From Nitrosarchaeum sp. (lineage in GTDB: Archaea; Thermoproteota; Nitrososphaeria; Nitrososphaerales; Nitrosopumilaceae): DNA of 64,000 nucleotides. The notes under the pieces were generated by a model. It did not search any database. It was not told where the DNA came from and saw only the letters and a list, made by a program, of their open reading frames with translations. Below, piece by piece: positions 27,002 to 36,936 of this stretch. The stretch lies in assembly GCA_021414365.1 (NCBI GenBank), contig JAIOOR010000007.1, forward strand, positions 61,465 through 125,464, written 5' to 3'. The position numbers were made by a program, and so were the translations under genes. Every line of letters begins with the position of its first letter. Within the stretch, counting starts at the first letter, position 1.

Positions 27002-27547
27002 CTAAAGATCATCCACATTTGGAACCATTCCTTTGGAACCTTCTATCATCGAATATTCCAAATACCCACCAGCTAAAAGCAATGCTACAACGATTCCTAT
27101 CTCGATTGCTATAACTAGTAACTGTGATTTAATTGATTTGTGTTTTATGATCGCAAATATTATCATGTAGCTTCTTGAAATTCCTAAAGAATATGCTATC
27201 ATCTCCAACACTCCAAATGGTGAAAAATACAAAATTGCTAATGGTGGAATCTTTGATAATGCCGGAATTGCTGTAACTATAGATGCAAAAGCAAATCCTG
27301 TTGCCCATCCAGAGAATAATCCCCACACTATCCCTAAACCTGGGATAAACATTGGTACTGCTATAGTCAAGTTATGGATAAAAATTCCAAAACCATCTAT
27401 TCCTCCAACAAGATTTTTAAATTCATCTAGAAATTGTGATGAATCATCATTACTCACTTGACTGATTGCACCTATTTGATATGCTACAGAAAATAATCCC
27501 ATAAAAATAAAAAACAAAATAATTCTTGTTTTGTTGATCATGGGCAC
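27002..27547 (-). CDS. SpoIIM-family membrane protein
   Basis: 181 aa with about five hydrophobic segments. The conserved core FIHNLTIAVPMFIPGLGIVW, then PLAILYFSPFGVLEMIAYS and GISRSY match the SpoIIM/DUF95 integral membrane family found widely in archaea. Function in archaea is not known. Confidence 0.8.
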   Translation of the reverse strand: MPMINKTRIILFFIFMGLFSVAYQIGAISQVSNDDSSQFLDEFKNLVGGIDGFGIFIHNLTIAVPMFIPGLGIVWGLFSGWATGFAFASIVTAIPALSKIPPLAILYFSPFGVLEMIAYSLGISRSYMIIFAIIKHKSIKSQLLVIAIEIGIVVALLLAGGYLEYSMIEGSKGMVPNVDDL

Positions 27548-27714
27548 ACTTTGTTTTCAGATTATTTGAGCCTGCTGCTTTTAAGACATGTCGAACATCA
27601 TAAACTAAAAATTTAATCTCTTAGGAGAACCTAACTTCAAGACATTTTTACTATATGAGGAAAATTCATGTATGTCATTGAAACTTTATCTCCTAAACTT
27701 CCCTATATCAAAAA

Positions 27715-27720
27715 TTTATA
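27715..27720 (+). promoter_or_regulatory. TATA box for sulfite reductase gene
   Basis: TTTATA centred about 30 bp before the TTG start. With archaeal TATA boxes centred near -26, transcription would begin within a few bases of the start codon, so a leaderless mRNA is expected. Confidence 0.5.
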
Positions 27721-27747
27721 TCATAACTCGATGAACTTTCTATTGTA

Positions 27748-29556
27748 TTGACCGTATCTGATCTTAAACAGGCATATCCAGATTCACCCAAGCCTAAAAT
27801 TAATTGGGCAAGAATCGATGAGGCAGAAGACTTTGCAAATACTGTAAAGTTATTCCGTCAAGGAAAATACGACGAAGACAGTTTTAGACGATACAGACTC
27901 CAACATGGGGCCTATGGAACTAGAATGACTAGCGATTATGCTATGGTCAGAATTAAACTCCCTGCTGGTGAAATTTATCCAAACCAACTAGAAAAAATAT
28001 CTCAGCTAAGTGAACAGTTCTCTATAGGTAATGCTCATTTTACAACTAGAGAAAATATCCAACTACACTGGGTAATATTAGAAGATGTCTCAGAAATATT
28101 CCGTGGTTTGGCTGAAGTTGGTCTTACCTCTCGTGAAGCATGTGGTAATTCTGTAAGAAATGTAATGTGCAGTCCTTTAGCTGGAGTTTGTCCTAATGAA
28201 GAATTTGATTCAACACCATACGCACTTGCAACAGCGAGATTCTTTTTGAGAAATCCTTTATCTCAAAACCTTCCAAGAAAATTCAAATTTACTTTTACTT
28301 GTTGTGAAAAACATGGAATGGTGAGAATGGTAGATGTCGGCCTGATTCCACAAACTAGGGATTTGAATGGAATAACTCAAAGGGGATTCAAAATTTTTCT
28401 TGGTGGTGGTTTGGGTAACAAGTCTTTTGTAGGTCATCAATTAGAAGAGTTTACTCCAGAAGAGGATCTATTGCATACCTCAATTGCAGTAATTCGAATC
28501 TTTGATAGATTAGGTGATAGGAAAAATATGGCACGCAATAGAATGCGTTATCTTGTACATGAAATGGGTTGGGAAAAATTCCGAAATCTTGTTCTAAAAG
28601 AAAGAGCAATAGTGAGAGCAACACAATCCGTAATTACTAGATTAGACGTTGATCACACTCCAACAGTAATTAAAAGGCTGATAAAAATATCTGATGAAAG
28701 TGGCAGTCAGAATCCTGACGGTTACAACAGATGGATAAAAACAAATACTCTAAAACAAAAACAATCTGATTACAACTCTGTGTTCATAACCCTTGAAGCT
28801 GGAGATATTACATCCAGTCAGATTTCTGCACTTGCAGCAATAATTGGAGAATTCTCCTCTGAAGGTCTTGCGAGGTCAGGGTTTGCTCAAAACATTGCCT
28901 TAAGATATGTTCACGATGATGATATGACTCGTTTGTACTCTAGACTACTTGAAGTGGGATTGGCAAAATCTGGTGCATTAACTATGGCTGCCCCTATTGG
29001 ATGCTCAGGCACAACTTCGTGTAATCTCGCTTTGACCAACTCTCATAGATTGGCAAAAGAAATACAGCGAAAATTTTTGGAACTCAAACTAGACCAAGAT
29101 GATGATTTATGTGATTCATCAATTAAGATAAGCGGATGTCCAAATGCATGCGGTCAACACGGAATTGCAACAATTGGCTTTTTTGGAGGAGGAGCAAGAA
29201 TTGGAAAAGAGATGTATCCAAATTATCAGATGTCTATTGGAGGAAGGTCTGATGAGGAAACAATGCTTGGTGCAACATGCCATAGAATTCCAGCAAAAAG
29301 AGTAATCCCAGTAATCTTAAAAATCATTGAATTATTCAAACAAAACAAAAAACCAGATGATACTCTAAAAGAATGGATTCATAGAATTGTAAATGGTAAA
29401 GAAGATTCTGCAATAAAATCTGTACTTGATATGAGAAAAATTTTGGATCCTCTAACAATTCCTCCAACTATTGAAGAAGATCCTGATTTTTACAATGATT
29501 ATGGCAGTGATTCAAGCTACCACACAAAAACTGGTAAAGGTGAGTGCGCAGCATGA
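27748..29556 (+). CDS. Ferredoxin-type nitrite/sulfite reductase
   Basis: 602 aa from TTG. The double ferredoxin-like and siroheme/4Fe-4S domains of assimilatory reductases are visible: FTTRENIQLHWV, TSREACGNSVRNVM, and the cluster-binding cysteines C419, C425, C464, C468 in CSGTTSC and CPNAC. It reduces sulfite to sulfide or nitrite to ammonia using ferredoxin. The rhodanese gene starts within its stop codon (ATGA overlap), which favours a role in sulfur assimilation; this is inference. Confidence 0.9.
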   Translation: MTVSDLKQAYPDSPKPKINWARIDEAEDFANTVKLFRQGKYDEDSFRRYRLQHGAYGTRMTSDYAMVRIKLPAGEIYPNQLEKISQLSEQFSIGNAHFTTRENIQLHWVILEDVSEIFRGLAEVGLTSREACGNSVRNVMCSPLAGVCPNEEFDSTPYALATARFFLRNPLSQNLPRKFKFTFTCCEKHGMVRMVDVGLIPQTRDLNGITQRGFKIFLGGGLGNKSFVGHQLEEFTPEEDLLHTSIAVIRIFDRLGDRKNMARNRMRYLVHEMGWEKFRNLVLKERAIVRATQSVITRLDVDHTPTVIKRLIKISDESGSQNPDGYNRWIKTNTLKQKQSDYNSVFITLEAGDITSSQISALAAIIGEFSSEGLARSGFAQNIALRYVHDDDMTRLYSRLLEVGLAKSGALTMAAPIGCSGTTSCNLALTNSHRLAKEIQRKFLELKLDQDDDLCDSSIKISGCPNACGQHGIATIGFFGGGARIGKEMYPNYQMSIGGRSDEETMLGATCHRIPAKRVIPVILKIIELFKQNKKPDDTLKEWIHRIVNGKEDSAIKSVLDMRKILDPLTIPPTIEEDPDFYNDYGSDSSYHTKTGKGECAA

Positions 29557-30356
29557 GCCAAGAAAAAACAATTAGGACCACAACTGATGTCGATTCACTA
29601 AGATCTGAAATTAGAGATAAAAGTGTTAGAGTAATTGATGTTCGAAGAGAAGATGATTACAAACAAAGCCACATCCCAACTGCAGTGAATCTACCACTGG
29701 CAAATTTACTCTCTGATGACAGTCCTGAACGTGTCTTAAAACTTGTAAATTCAATGGGGATATCTGATGATACTTCAGTAGTTGTTTATGACGATACCTT
29801 TGGTGCACTTGCATCACGAGTTGCATGGACACTAGAATATCTTGGTCACTCTGATGTATCTTTGCTTGAAACAACTTTTAGTAAATGGAAATCGCTTGGT
29901 TTGGAAAATGACAATAAAACACCTGAGGTACAAACAACCAACCATTCCATTCATCTAAAACCTGAAATTTTAGCCACTTCAAATTATTTAGAAACATCAA
30001 AAGACAAACCAAGTGTAATTCTAATTGATAATAGAGAAAGACTGAATTTTTTGGAACAACACATTCCTGGTGCAATCAGTCTCCCATACAGGACTCTTGC
30101 AACCTCAGATAAAATTCTGCGACCCAAAGAAGACATGAAGCGACTCTTGGATAATAGGGGAATTACAGGAAATGCTGAAATTATTACATATTGTGGAAGC
30201 GTTGGAACCCTCTCAGGTTTGGCTTATTATGCACTAAAATCAGTCGGTTTACCTAATGTCAAACTATATGTGCGTTCTTTTAAAGAATGGAAAAATCTTC
30301 AAAAACCTACAGAAAAACAACAAGATGCAAACTATTGGGACTTATCTGCCGAATAA
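29553..30356 (+). CDS. Tandem-rhodanese sulfurtransferase
   Basis: 267 aa from the ATG at 29553, overlapping the reductase stop as ATGA, so translation is probably coupled. Two rhodanese domains: the N-terminal one has an aspartate pair (VVYDDTFG) where the active-site cysteine would be, so it is likely non-catalytic. The C-terminal one has the catalytic cysteine (C214) in ITYCGSVGTLSG. It transfers sulfane sulfur from thiosulfate or mercaptopyruvate to acceptors. Confidence 0.9.
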   Translation: MSQEKTIRTTTDVDSLRSEIRDKSVRVIDVRREDDYKQSHIPTAVNLPLANLLSDDSPERVLKLVNSMGISDDTSVVVYDDTFGALASRVAWTLEYLGHSDVSLLETTFSKWKSLGLENDNKTPEVQTTNHSIHLKPEILATSNYLETSKDKPSVILIDNRERLNFLEQHIPGAISLPYRTLATSDKILRPKEDMKRLLDNRGITGNAEIITYCGSVGTLSGLAYYALKSVGLPNVKLYVRSFKEWKNLQKPTEKQQDANYWDLSAE

Positions 30357-31478
30357 CTATGCTATTTCGTTTCTTAGTTTTTTAGTAACTGTTACTTCTA
30401 CGTTATCAAAAAGATTTAGCATCTTTACTTTGTTTTCAATAAGATAATCTACTCCTCTATCTTTTAGTCTGATTTTCCACAATCTTATCTCTCTGTGTTC
30501 TTCAAAGAATTGCTCAATCATTTGCTCTCCTGATTTTGTTGGATCAATGAACTCTTCAAACAAGTCAATTGTTTTTTCAACGTCTTCTTGTTCGATTGAT
30601 TCTCTTACAGATTGTATAGTTTGACTAATTTCTTTGAGATTTTTAATTGGTTTTGGTAATTGTTTTTTCGTGATTCCGAATAATCCTTTTTTCTCTTTCC
30701 CCATTCTTTCTGCAACATCTGCTGCAAGATCATATATTGGAATTTTACTAAGACCGTCTCGTTTTTCATGTTGAACGATTAATCCTTTTTCAAGTAATTT
30801 TCTTAATGCATCTTCTGCATCAGCTTTATCCAGATATGTTGTCCAAACAATTGCACCAATTGTATGGTATCCTTGTCTTATTGATTCTAAAACTACGACC
30901 TCAACAATTCTTTTGAACCCTTCTTCGATTTTGACATTTGTAAAATCTTTGTCTCTGATTGATTTTCTTGCATTTTTAACATCGATCTCAATTGAACGCT
31001 TTAGTGCTTCAAGTGATTCTGGAACTTGGTTTACAAGTGACAAAAAGCATGCTTTGTTATACCATGCCATCCCATATGTGGGATCTGATTCTACAGCTTT
31101 TTCAACTGCATCAAGTGCTTTGGAATAATTTTTTTGCTCATAATGAACTAGGGCTTTTAAATTCCAAGCTTCTGGGTTTGTAACATCAATATCTAAAATT
31201 TTATCATAAATTTTTAGTGCATCATTATAGTCTTCTAAATGGAATTTTGCATATCCTAATTTCATCAGAGTCTCAATGTTGTCTGGTTCTATTCGTAAAG
31301 CCTGCTCAAAAATGGCCACTGCATCTTCTAGCTTTTCATCAGCCATCAGATTTACTCCCTTTTTGAATAATTTTTTACGATTATAGTCAGGATCAACTAA
31401 ACTTGTCTCTTCTAGATCCTCTGCTTTTTTAGCCTCTACCTCTTTATCATTAGGCTTTTTTTGAAATGGTTTCTTCAC
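30357..31478 (-). CDS. TPR-repeat protein with winged-helix segment
   Basis: 373 aa. A charged N-terminus is followed by about four tetratricopeptide repeats (residues 35-175; for example AVAIFEQALRIEPDN, ALKIYDKILDIDVTN, ALDAVEKAVESDPTY). Residues about 190-270 look like a winged helix (TIGAIVWTTYLDKADAED, LLEKGLIVQHEK). The C-terminal 100 residues are helical and charged. It could be an adaptor or regulator. Its stop abuts the rhodanese stop on the other strand. Confidence 0.8.
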   Translation of the reverse strand: MKKPFQKKPNDKEVEAKKAEDLEETSLVDPDYNRKKLFKKGVNLMADEKLEDAVAIFEQALRIEPDNIETLMKLGYAKFHLEDYNDALKIYDKILDIDVTNPEAWNLKALVHYEQKNYSKALDAVEKAVESDPTYGMAWYNKACFLSLVNQVPESLEALKRSIEIDVKNARKSIRDKDFTNVKIEEGFKRIVEVVVLESIRQGYHTIGAIVWTTYLDKADAEDALRKLLEKGLIVQHEKRDGLSKIPIYDLAADVAERMGKEKKGLFGITKKQLPKPIKNLKEISQTIQSVRESIEQEDVEKTIDLFEEFIDPTKSGEQMIEQFFEEHREIRLWKIRLKDRGVDYLIENKVKMLNLFDNVEVTVTKKLRNEIA

Positions 31479-31692
31479 TAGCTCAAATTTAAGATAGAAT
31501 CTAGATAAATACTATCTGAAATTCAGCCGAGTTCTAACTTATATGTAAAAACATTGAACCCATACTTTGAAATCTACTTTTTGAACTCGAATCAAGTTTC
31601 TATTCTAACTTGTTCTTAAAGTGCTAAACATGTTATTCCCACAGTTGATATTTTATTTGATGTTGATATAGGAAAAAGCTTCTTTCTACTTG

Positions 31693-32595
31693 ATGAAGTT
31701 AAAGAGACAACCTAAAATTTTAAAAAATATTCCAGTAGAATTAAAATCTCTAGTAAAAACACCAATCACAATTGCTCCAAATGCTACTCTTTTAGATGTT
31801 CGAGATATTTTGATACGATATGGGATTGGAAGATTAGTTGTCAAGTCCGGCAAAAAATCTATAGGGATAATTACTGAAAAAGATATTGCAAGAAGTGCTT
31901 CTGTTTTTAGTAAAAAACCCATAGGTAAAGTTCTAGTAGGAGAGGTAATGTCAAAAAATCTAATTACAGTTTCTCCAAACGCTTCAATTTATGATTGTGC
32001 AAAACAAATGACACAACACGGTATAAGCTCAGTGATTGTACAAGATAAGAGACAAAACTTGGTCGGAGTTGTGACCAAAACAGATCTTGTTTCCACTTTT
32101 TTGGTTCAAAGCACAGCATCATTGGAAATTTCAAAAATCATGACAAAAAAAGTAATCACCGTTTCTCCAGATGATTCCATATTTGAAATTCAAAGTGTTT
32201 TATTTAATAATAAAATCAGCAGAGTGGTTGTAACAAAAAACAAAAAACCTGTAGGGATTATTACATATCGTGATTTTGTTCCTGCAAAGACTTTACACAA
32301 AGAGTATGTGACTCCAATGGAACGAGAAGATATATCATCTGATTCTCAACTCAATGAATTCAATGTTAATCAATTAAGCTACTTGCTTACGTTTTCTGCA
32401 AAGGACATTATGACAAAAGAGCCTTTTGTGGTATATCCTGATAATGATGCGTACACGGCTGCAATCATTATGATACGACAAGGTATTAGCGGTATTCCTG
32501 TGATTAGAAACCAGAAATTAGTTGGATTGATAACAAAATCTGATATCGTCAATGTTCTGGCATCAAAAGGAAAACTTAACTCATCAAATGTCTAG
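31693..32595 (+). CDS. Protein with four CBS domains
   Basis: 300 aa from the ATG at 31693. Four CBS motifs follow one another (RDILIRYGIGRLVV/GIITEKDIARS; AKQMTQHGISSVIV/GVVTKTDLVS; QSVLFNNKISRVVV/GIITYRDFV; AIIMIRQGISGIPVI/GLITKSDIV). There is no fused catalytic domain. Two Bateman modules would bind adenine nucleotides or SAM and regulate partners. The 3' end overlaps the minus-strand gene by 4 bp. Confidence 0.9.
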   Translation: MKLKRQPKILKNIPVELKSLVKTPITIAPNATLLDVRDILIRYGIGRLVVKSGKKSIGIITEKDIARSASVFSKKPIGKVLVGEVMSKNLITVSPNASIYDCAKQMTQHGISSVIVQDKRQNLVGVVTKTDLVSTFLVQSTASLEISKIMTKKVITVSPDDSIFEIQSVLFNNKISRVVVTKNKKPVGIITYRDFVPAKTLHKEYVTPMEREDISSDSQLNEFNVNQLSYLLTFSAKDIMTKEPFVVYPDNDAYTAAIIMIRQGISGIPVIRNQKLVGLITKSDIVNVLASKGKLNSSNV

Positions 32596-33011
32596 TCTTC
32601 AACTGCATGATCAGTCAATACCTTGACGCATTCTTTTAAAATTTCATTATTTGAAATTGCTTTTGTCTCTTTAAAGTTAAATTCGTCAACTAGTTGTTGT
32701 TCAAATTCTATCAAATCATTTTGATATGTATAACAAGAAGAACGAAGTAATCTCCAAAAGTAGTATCCTTTGTTCATTTCATTTACTATTGTTTGATGAT
32801 CTGATTTTAATATCCTTAAGATATTCTCGTATGCTTCTTTGTAATCATTAAACTTGTTTTTGATAATCTGTGGTAGATCTTGGTACCACTCTTTTCCCTC
32901 AGCAGTCTTTTCCACATTTTGCATTTTTTGGAGTTGATATGCTACTGAATCCCTCAAAACATCGAGTGTATCAATGGTATCTAACAGCTCCATTAATTGT
33001 GGATTTATCAT
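32592..33011 (-). CDS. Helical protein of unknown function
   Basis: 139 aa, all-helical, no membrane segment, a single cysteine (C93). Not recognised. It lies 60 bp downstream of amrS on the same strand. Confidence 0.6.
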   Translation of the reverse strand: MINPQLMELLDTIDTLDVLRDSVAYQLQKMQNVEKTAEGKEWYQDLPQIIKNKFNDYKEAYENILRILKSDHQTIVNEMNKGYYFWRLLRSSCYTYQNDLIEFEQQLVDEFNFKETKAISNNEILKECVKVLTDHAVED

Positions 33012-33071
33012 AAGTCTTCTGAATTAATCCCTGTTTTAAGAATATTGCATGTTTTTAATTTGAGGATCATA

Positions 33072-34130
33072 TCAAAATACAAACTCAAATCTCCTTTCTT
33101 TGTATGCCGGATTTAGTTTTCCTGTGATTGGTATTTTAGTACCACAATATTTGCACTGGTTATTGTCATCTAGATTCCATTCCATGATATCAAAATTGTA
33201 TCGTCTCACAACAATTTTTTTACATTCATGACAATAGGTGTGCTCCAATGGATGTCCTGGGACATTTCCAACATACGCATATCGTAAACCTTCTTTTTTT
33301 GCAATCTCATGATGTTTTTCTAATGTGTTTACAGGCGTTGGTGGAAATTCCATCATTTTGTATGATGGATGAAACTGTAAAAAATGAATTGGCATATCTG
33401 GCCCAAACTCATCATAGACGAATTTGCATAGTTTCTTTGCATGCTCTAAATCATCTCCCACCTCTGGAACAATTAAATCTGTTATCTCTACATGGATTTT
33501 TGTTTTATCGCGAATTTCCAATAATGTATCAAAAACTGGCTGTGAATTTGGAATGCCAATGTATTTTCTGACAAATTTTTCTTCTCCGTTTCCTTTAAAA
33601 TCAATTGTAATGCTATCCAGAAATTCATTCATCATTGAAACTGATTCTGGTGTACCATAACCATTTGATACAAAAATGTTAAACAATCCTTTTTTTCTTG
33701 CCAGCACTCCACAATCCCTGGCATATTCTAAAAATATACTAGGTTCATTGTACGTGTATGCTATTCCATGGCATCCACTTTCTAGTGCATTTTCTACAAC
33801 TTTTTCAGGTGTAATGTCCACTCCTTCTATTTTTCGTCTTTGACTGAGATCAAAATTGATGCAGTATTTGCATAGCCAATTACACCCTGTTGTCCCAATT
33901 GAGAATATCTTGGTTCCAGGCATAAAATGTGTTACTGGCTTTTTCTCAATTGGGTCGATATGGGCAGCTGCTACCTTTCCATATACATAAAGAGATAATT
34001 TTCCTTCTTTATTTCCTCTAATTCCACATAATCCTATCTGATCTTCTCCAAGCTCGCAATATCTTGCACATGCCAAGCATCTTACTTTGTGATTTGCTAA
34101 TCGCTCATATAGAACAGCTTCTTTTTGCAC
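33072..34130 (-). CDS. amrS: Radical SAM enzyme AmrS (AmmeMemoRadiSam)
   Basis: 352 aa. Radical SAM cluster motif CNWLCKYC. The N-terminal segment [23 protein letters not shown] and the C-terminal [16 protein letters not shown] cysteine pairs are typical of AmrS, which occurs with Memo and AMMECR1 proteins. Those partners are not adjacent here. A role in rRNA or RNA modification has been proposed for the system; the reaction is not certain. A pyruvate formate-lyase activase-like fold is the older annotation. Confidence 0.87.
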   Translation of the reverse strand: MQKEAVLYERLANHKVRCLACARYCELGEDQIGLCGIRGNKEGKLSLYVYGKVAAAHIDPIEKKPVTHFMPGTKIFSIGTTGCNWLCKYCINFDLSQRRKIEGVDITPEKVVENALESGCHGIAYTYNEPSIFLEYARDCGVLARKKGLFNIFVSNGYGTPESVSMMNEFLDSITIDFKGNGEEKFVRKYIGIPNSQPVFDTLLEIRDKTKIHVEITDLIVPEVGDDLEHAKKLCKFVYDEFGPDMPIHFLQFHPSYKMMEFPPTPVNTLEKHHEIAKKEGLRYAYVGNVPGHPLEHTYCHECKKIVVRRYNFDIMEWNLDDNNQCKYCGTKIPITGKLNPAYKERRFEFVF

Positions 34131-34229
34131 GCTGTCTTTTTGGTAAAATATGACATTAACTCATCAGATAATTATCAATTTTGGTAATCATGAAATAGAA
34201 CTTATGAATAGGTTGCAAAGTTTTTTTTT

Positions 34230-35429
34230 GTGATCAATCAAATATTTATCGAATCCGTAAATAATATTCCAACATTTAAAAAAAGATTTGAAATTGTAGA
34301 AAGAAAAGGAACAGGACATCCTGATACAATTTGTGATTTGGTGATGAATCAAATATCTATTGATTTATCTAAATTATATCTCAAAGAAACAGGTGCCATC
34401 CAGCATCATAATATGGATAAGGCGTTATTGGTGGCAGGTCAAAGTGAAAACGACTTTGGAGGTGGTAAAATCATAAAGCCAATGAAGATGATTTTAGGGG
34501 ATAGGGCAACATTTGATGTGTCTGGAAAAAAACTTCCTATCGAAGATTCTGCAATAAGCAGTGCAAAAAAATGGTTTGAAAAAAATCTGAGATTTGTTCA
34601 TGATGAAAATGTGGAATATCAGGTAGAAATTGGTGTTACCTCCAAGGAACTCAGTTCGATATTTCAAAATCCTAGTTCATTTGTAGCAAATGACACATCA
34701 GTTCTAGTGGGATATGCGCCATTTACAGAAACTGAATCAACCGTATTAAACACTGAACAGTACATAAACTCTAAATCATTCAAGGACAGATTTCCTGAAT
34801 CAGGAGAAGATGTTAAAGTAATGGGATTCCGGGATGATGATCATGTTGATCTGACTATAGCGACAGCATTTGTAGATAAATTCATCTCATCTGAGAGTCA
34901 ATATTTTCAAAGAAAAGATGAGATGCTTCAAGAAATAGATGAATTTCTAAAAAAGAATCATGGCATGAAAACAACTGCAAATATGAATTGCCTAGATTCT
35001 AAAAACAAAGGGCTGTCAGGTCTTTATTTGACCGTCTTAGGAACCTCTGCAGACGGTGCAGATTCTGGGCAGGTGGGAAGAGGAAACATGGCAAGCCGTG
35101 TTATCTCGCCTAGTAGACCTGCAGGATCTGAGGCCACGGCTGGTAAAAATCCTGTTAGTCATATTGGTAAAATATACAATGCACTTTCCTTTAAGATTGC
35201 CAATGAAATCCATGCCAAAGTATCTGGTCTGGATGAAGTATGTGTATGGATGTATAATGTAATTGGAAATCCTGTAAATGAACCCAGGGCAGTAATTGTG
35301 CAACCCACAATTTCAGGGCAATTGCAAAATGCGGAAAAAAATCAAATCAATGAAATAGTTGAAAAAAATCTTCAAAACATACAAAAATTTTGCAATGAAT
35401 TAATTTCAGGCAAACACCTGATAGCATAA
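34230..35429 (+). CDS. mat: S-adenosylmethionine synthetase, archaeal type
   Basis: 399 aa from GTG. The archaeal MAT family motifs are clear: ERKGTGHPDTICDLV, HHNMDKALLVAGQ, DSGQVGRGNMASRVISPSRP and HIGKIYN. It makes SAM from methionine and ATP, supplying the methyltransferases and radical SAM enzymes in this window (EgtD, Pcm, TrmI, AmrS). Divergent from amrS. Confidence 0.94.
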   Translation: MINQIFIESVNNIPTFKKRFEIVERKGTGHPDTICDLVMNQISIDLSKLYLKETGAIQHHNMDKALLVAGQSENDFGGGKIIKPMKMILGDRATFDVSGKKLPIEDSAISSAKKWFEKNLRFVHDENVEYQVEIGVTSKELSSIFQNPSSFVANDTSVLVGYAPFTETESTVLNTEQYINSKSFKDRFPESGEDVKVMGFRDDDHVDLTIATAFVDKFISSESQYFQRKDEMLQEIDEFLKKNHGMKTTANMNCLDSKNKGLSGLYLTVLGTSADGADSGQVGRGNMASRVISPSRPAGSEATAGKNPVSHIGKIYNALSFKIANEIHAKVSGLDEVCVWMYNVIGNPVNEPRAVIVQPTISGQLQNAEKNQINEIVEKNLQNIQKFCNELISGKHLIA

Positions 35430-35472
35430 TCTGATGGTGTTTAGAACATCTGATATTGATGTATTTTAGATT

Positions 35473-36132
35473 TTACTTTGTTTCATCAATTTTTCCTAAA
35501 AGTGGCACAAACACATAACCAGGCTGATTTTGCATTTCAATAATTCCTTGATTTGTCTTTTTTAGTAAAACTAGTGATTGGGGATACCCACCCACTGGCG
35601 CAATCAACAAACCATTTACTGATAATTGTTCAAGTAATATGTCTGGAACTTTTTTACATGCTGCAGTAATTATGATTCTGTCAAAAGGCGCCTCTTCTAC
35701 AAGTCCCAAATTCCCATCTCCGAAAATCACTTTAACATTACTGTTTCTTAATTTCTCAAGATTTTTTTTAGCAAATTCCGCAAGTTCTGAATGTCTCTCA
35801 ACAGTGTATACTTTACCATCTCCTACCAGATATGAAAGAATGGCTGTCTGCCAACCTGAACCACTGCCTATCTCTAAAATTTTCTGCCCCTCTTTGATAT
35901 CTAACAATTCTGTCATTCTTGATACTACTGAAGGTTGCGATATTGTCTGGTTTTTCATAATTGAGATTGGTTTATCCTCATATGCTTCATCTTTATTTGA
36001 TAAAGGCACAAATTCATGTCTGGGCATTTTTCTAATTGCTAGTTCTACTTTTTTATCATTAAGAAATCCAGATTCTTTCATAATGGAAATCAAACCATCT
36101 ATTTTTTTTTGGTAAGTTTTGTTAGTTTCCAT
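35473..36132 (-). CDS. pcm: Protein-L-isoaspartate O-methyltransferase
   Basis: 219 aa. PCMT signature: MPRHEFVP, SQPSVVSRMTELL, SAM-binding EIGSGSGWQTAILSYLVG, FDRIIITAAC and the C-terminal domain. It methylates abnormal isoaspartyl residues to start repair. Length and motif order are normal. Confidence 0.94.
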   Translation of the reverse strand: METNKTYQKKIDGLISIMKESGFLNDKKVELAIRKMPRHEFVPLSNKDEAYEDKPISIMKNQTISQPSVVSRMTELLDIKEGQKILEIGSGSGWQTAILSYLVGDGKVYTVERHSELAEFAKKNLEKLRNSNVKVIFGDGNLGLVEEAPFDRIIITAACKKVPDILLEQLSVNGLLIAPVGGYPQSLVLLKKTNQGIIEMQNQPGYVFVPLLGKIDETK

Positions 36133-36231
36133 TTTTAATACAATCTCTACAAAGTAATTATTTTCCGAGCATCATTATCAGAATTGGAATTTATACAAAT
36201 TGTATTTAGTTATAATTTGTAAATAAAGACA

Positions 36232-36666
36232 TTGAGCTTCGGGGATGACTTTCTAAATTTTGACTTTGAGATATTGTTTCAATTGCTATTGGCAATCTCG
36301 CTTGGGGCATTAATTGGATTTGAACGTGAATTAAAGCGGAGACCTGCTGGATTGAGAACTCACATGTTGGTGAGCCTTGGTGCAACTGTATTTACTATTG
36401 TCTCCCTTTCGTTTGATGTTGAGCCAAGTAGAATAGCTGCTGGAATAGTTACTGGAATTGGATTTTTAGGCGCTGGTAATATCATTGCTCATCGAGGTCA
36501 TATCTCTGGAATAACTAGTGCTGCCACACTTTGGGTTGTTGCAGGCATTGGTCTTTCTATTGGCGTAGGACAATATTTGATGGGAATTATTATCGCATTA
36601 ATTGTTTTTGCAATACTACAGCTAGGTAGACTTGAAAAAATATTGGATACTGAAAAAAATGAATAA
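36232..36666 (+). CDS. MgtC-family membrane protein
   Basis: 144 aa from TTG with four or five hydrophobic helices. GALIGFERELKRRPAGLRTHMLV and GFLGAGNIIAHRG are the MgtC family signature. Members affect magnesium homeostasis or ATP synthase activity in bacteria; the archaeal role is not known. Confidence 0.9.
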   Translation: MSFGDDFLNFDFEILFQLLLAISLGALIGFERELKRRPAGLRTHMLVSLGATVFTIVSLSFDVEPSRIAAGIVTGIGFLGAGNIIAHRGHISGITSAATLWVVAGIGLSIGVGQYLMGIIIALIVFAILQLGRLEKILDTEKNE

Positions 36667-36690
36667 AACTATCAATCGCATTAAGAATCC

Positions 36691-36870
36691 ATGCAAACTA
36701 GTTCAGATAATCCAACATGTGATATCTGTCTAGTGATTAGTAAAACAAAAAACCTATCCAGTCTTAATCTTTGTACTGCATGCTATGATAAAGTTTCAGA
36801 TTTACAAAAAACAGAACCATATAAAATCCCAAAAGAACAGATGGCAGGTGGTTTAAAAAATGACTTATGA
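36691..36870 (+). CDS. Small zinc-ribbon-like protein
   Basis: 59 aa. CDIC and CTAC pairs separated by about 18 residues form a single likely zinc site. Ends EQMAGGLKNDL. It begins 24 bp after the MgtC stop. Function unknown. Confidence 0.65.
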   Translation: MQTSSDNPTCDICLVISKTKNLSSLNLCTACYDKVSDLQKTEPYKIPKEQMAGGLKNDL

Positions 36871-36936
36871 TTTATCCTATTATCATCATTGAAAATATTG
36901 TCTTCCTCTTAAATGTAGAAAAACCAAGTGTATCTC

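Noticed and set aside
31500..31690. Possible tRNA or stable RNA in a divergent spacer
   Set aside because: No cloverleaf or T-loop sequence could be found.
35037..35303. 88-codon ORF antisense to the SAM synthetase gene
   Set aside because: Shadow of a strongly conserved gene on the other strand.
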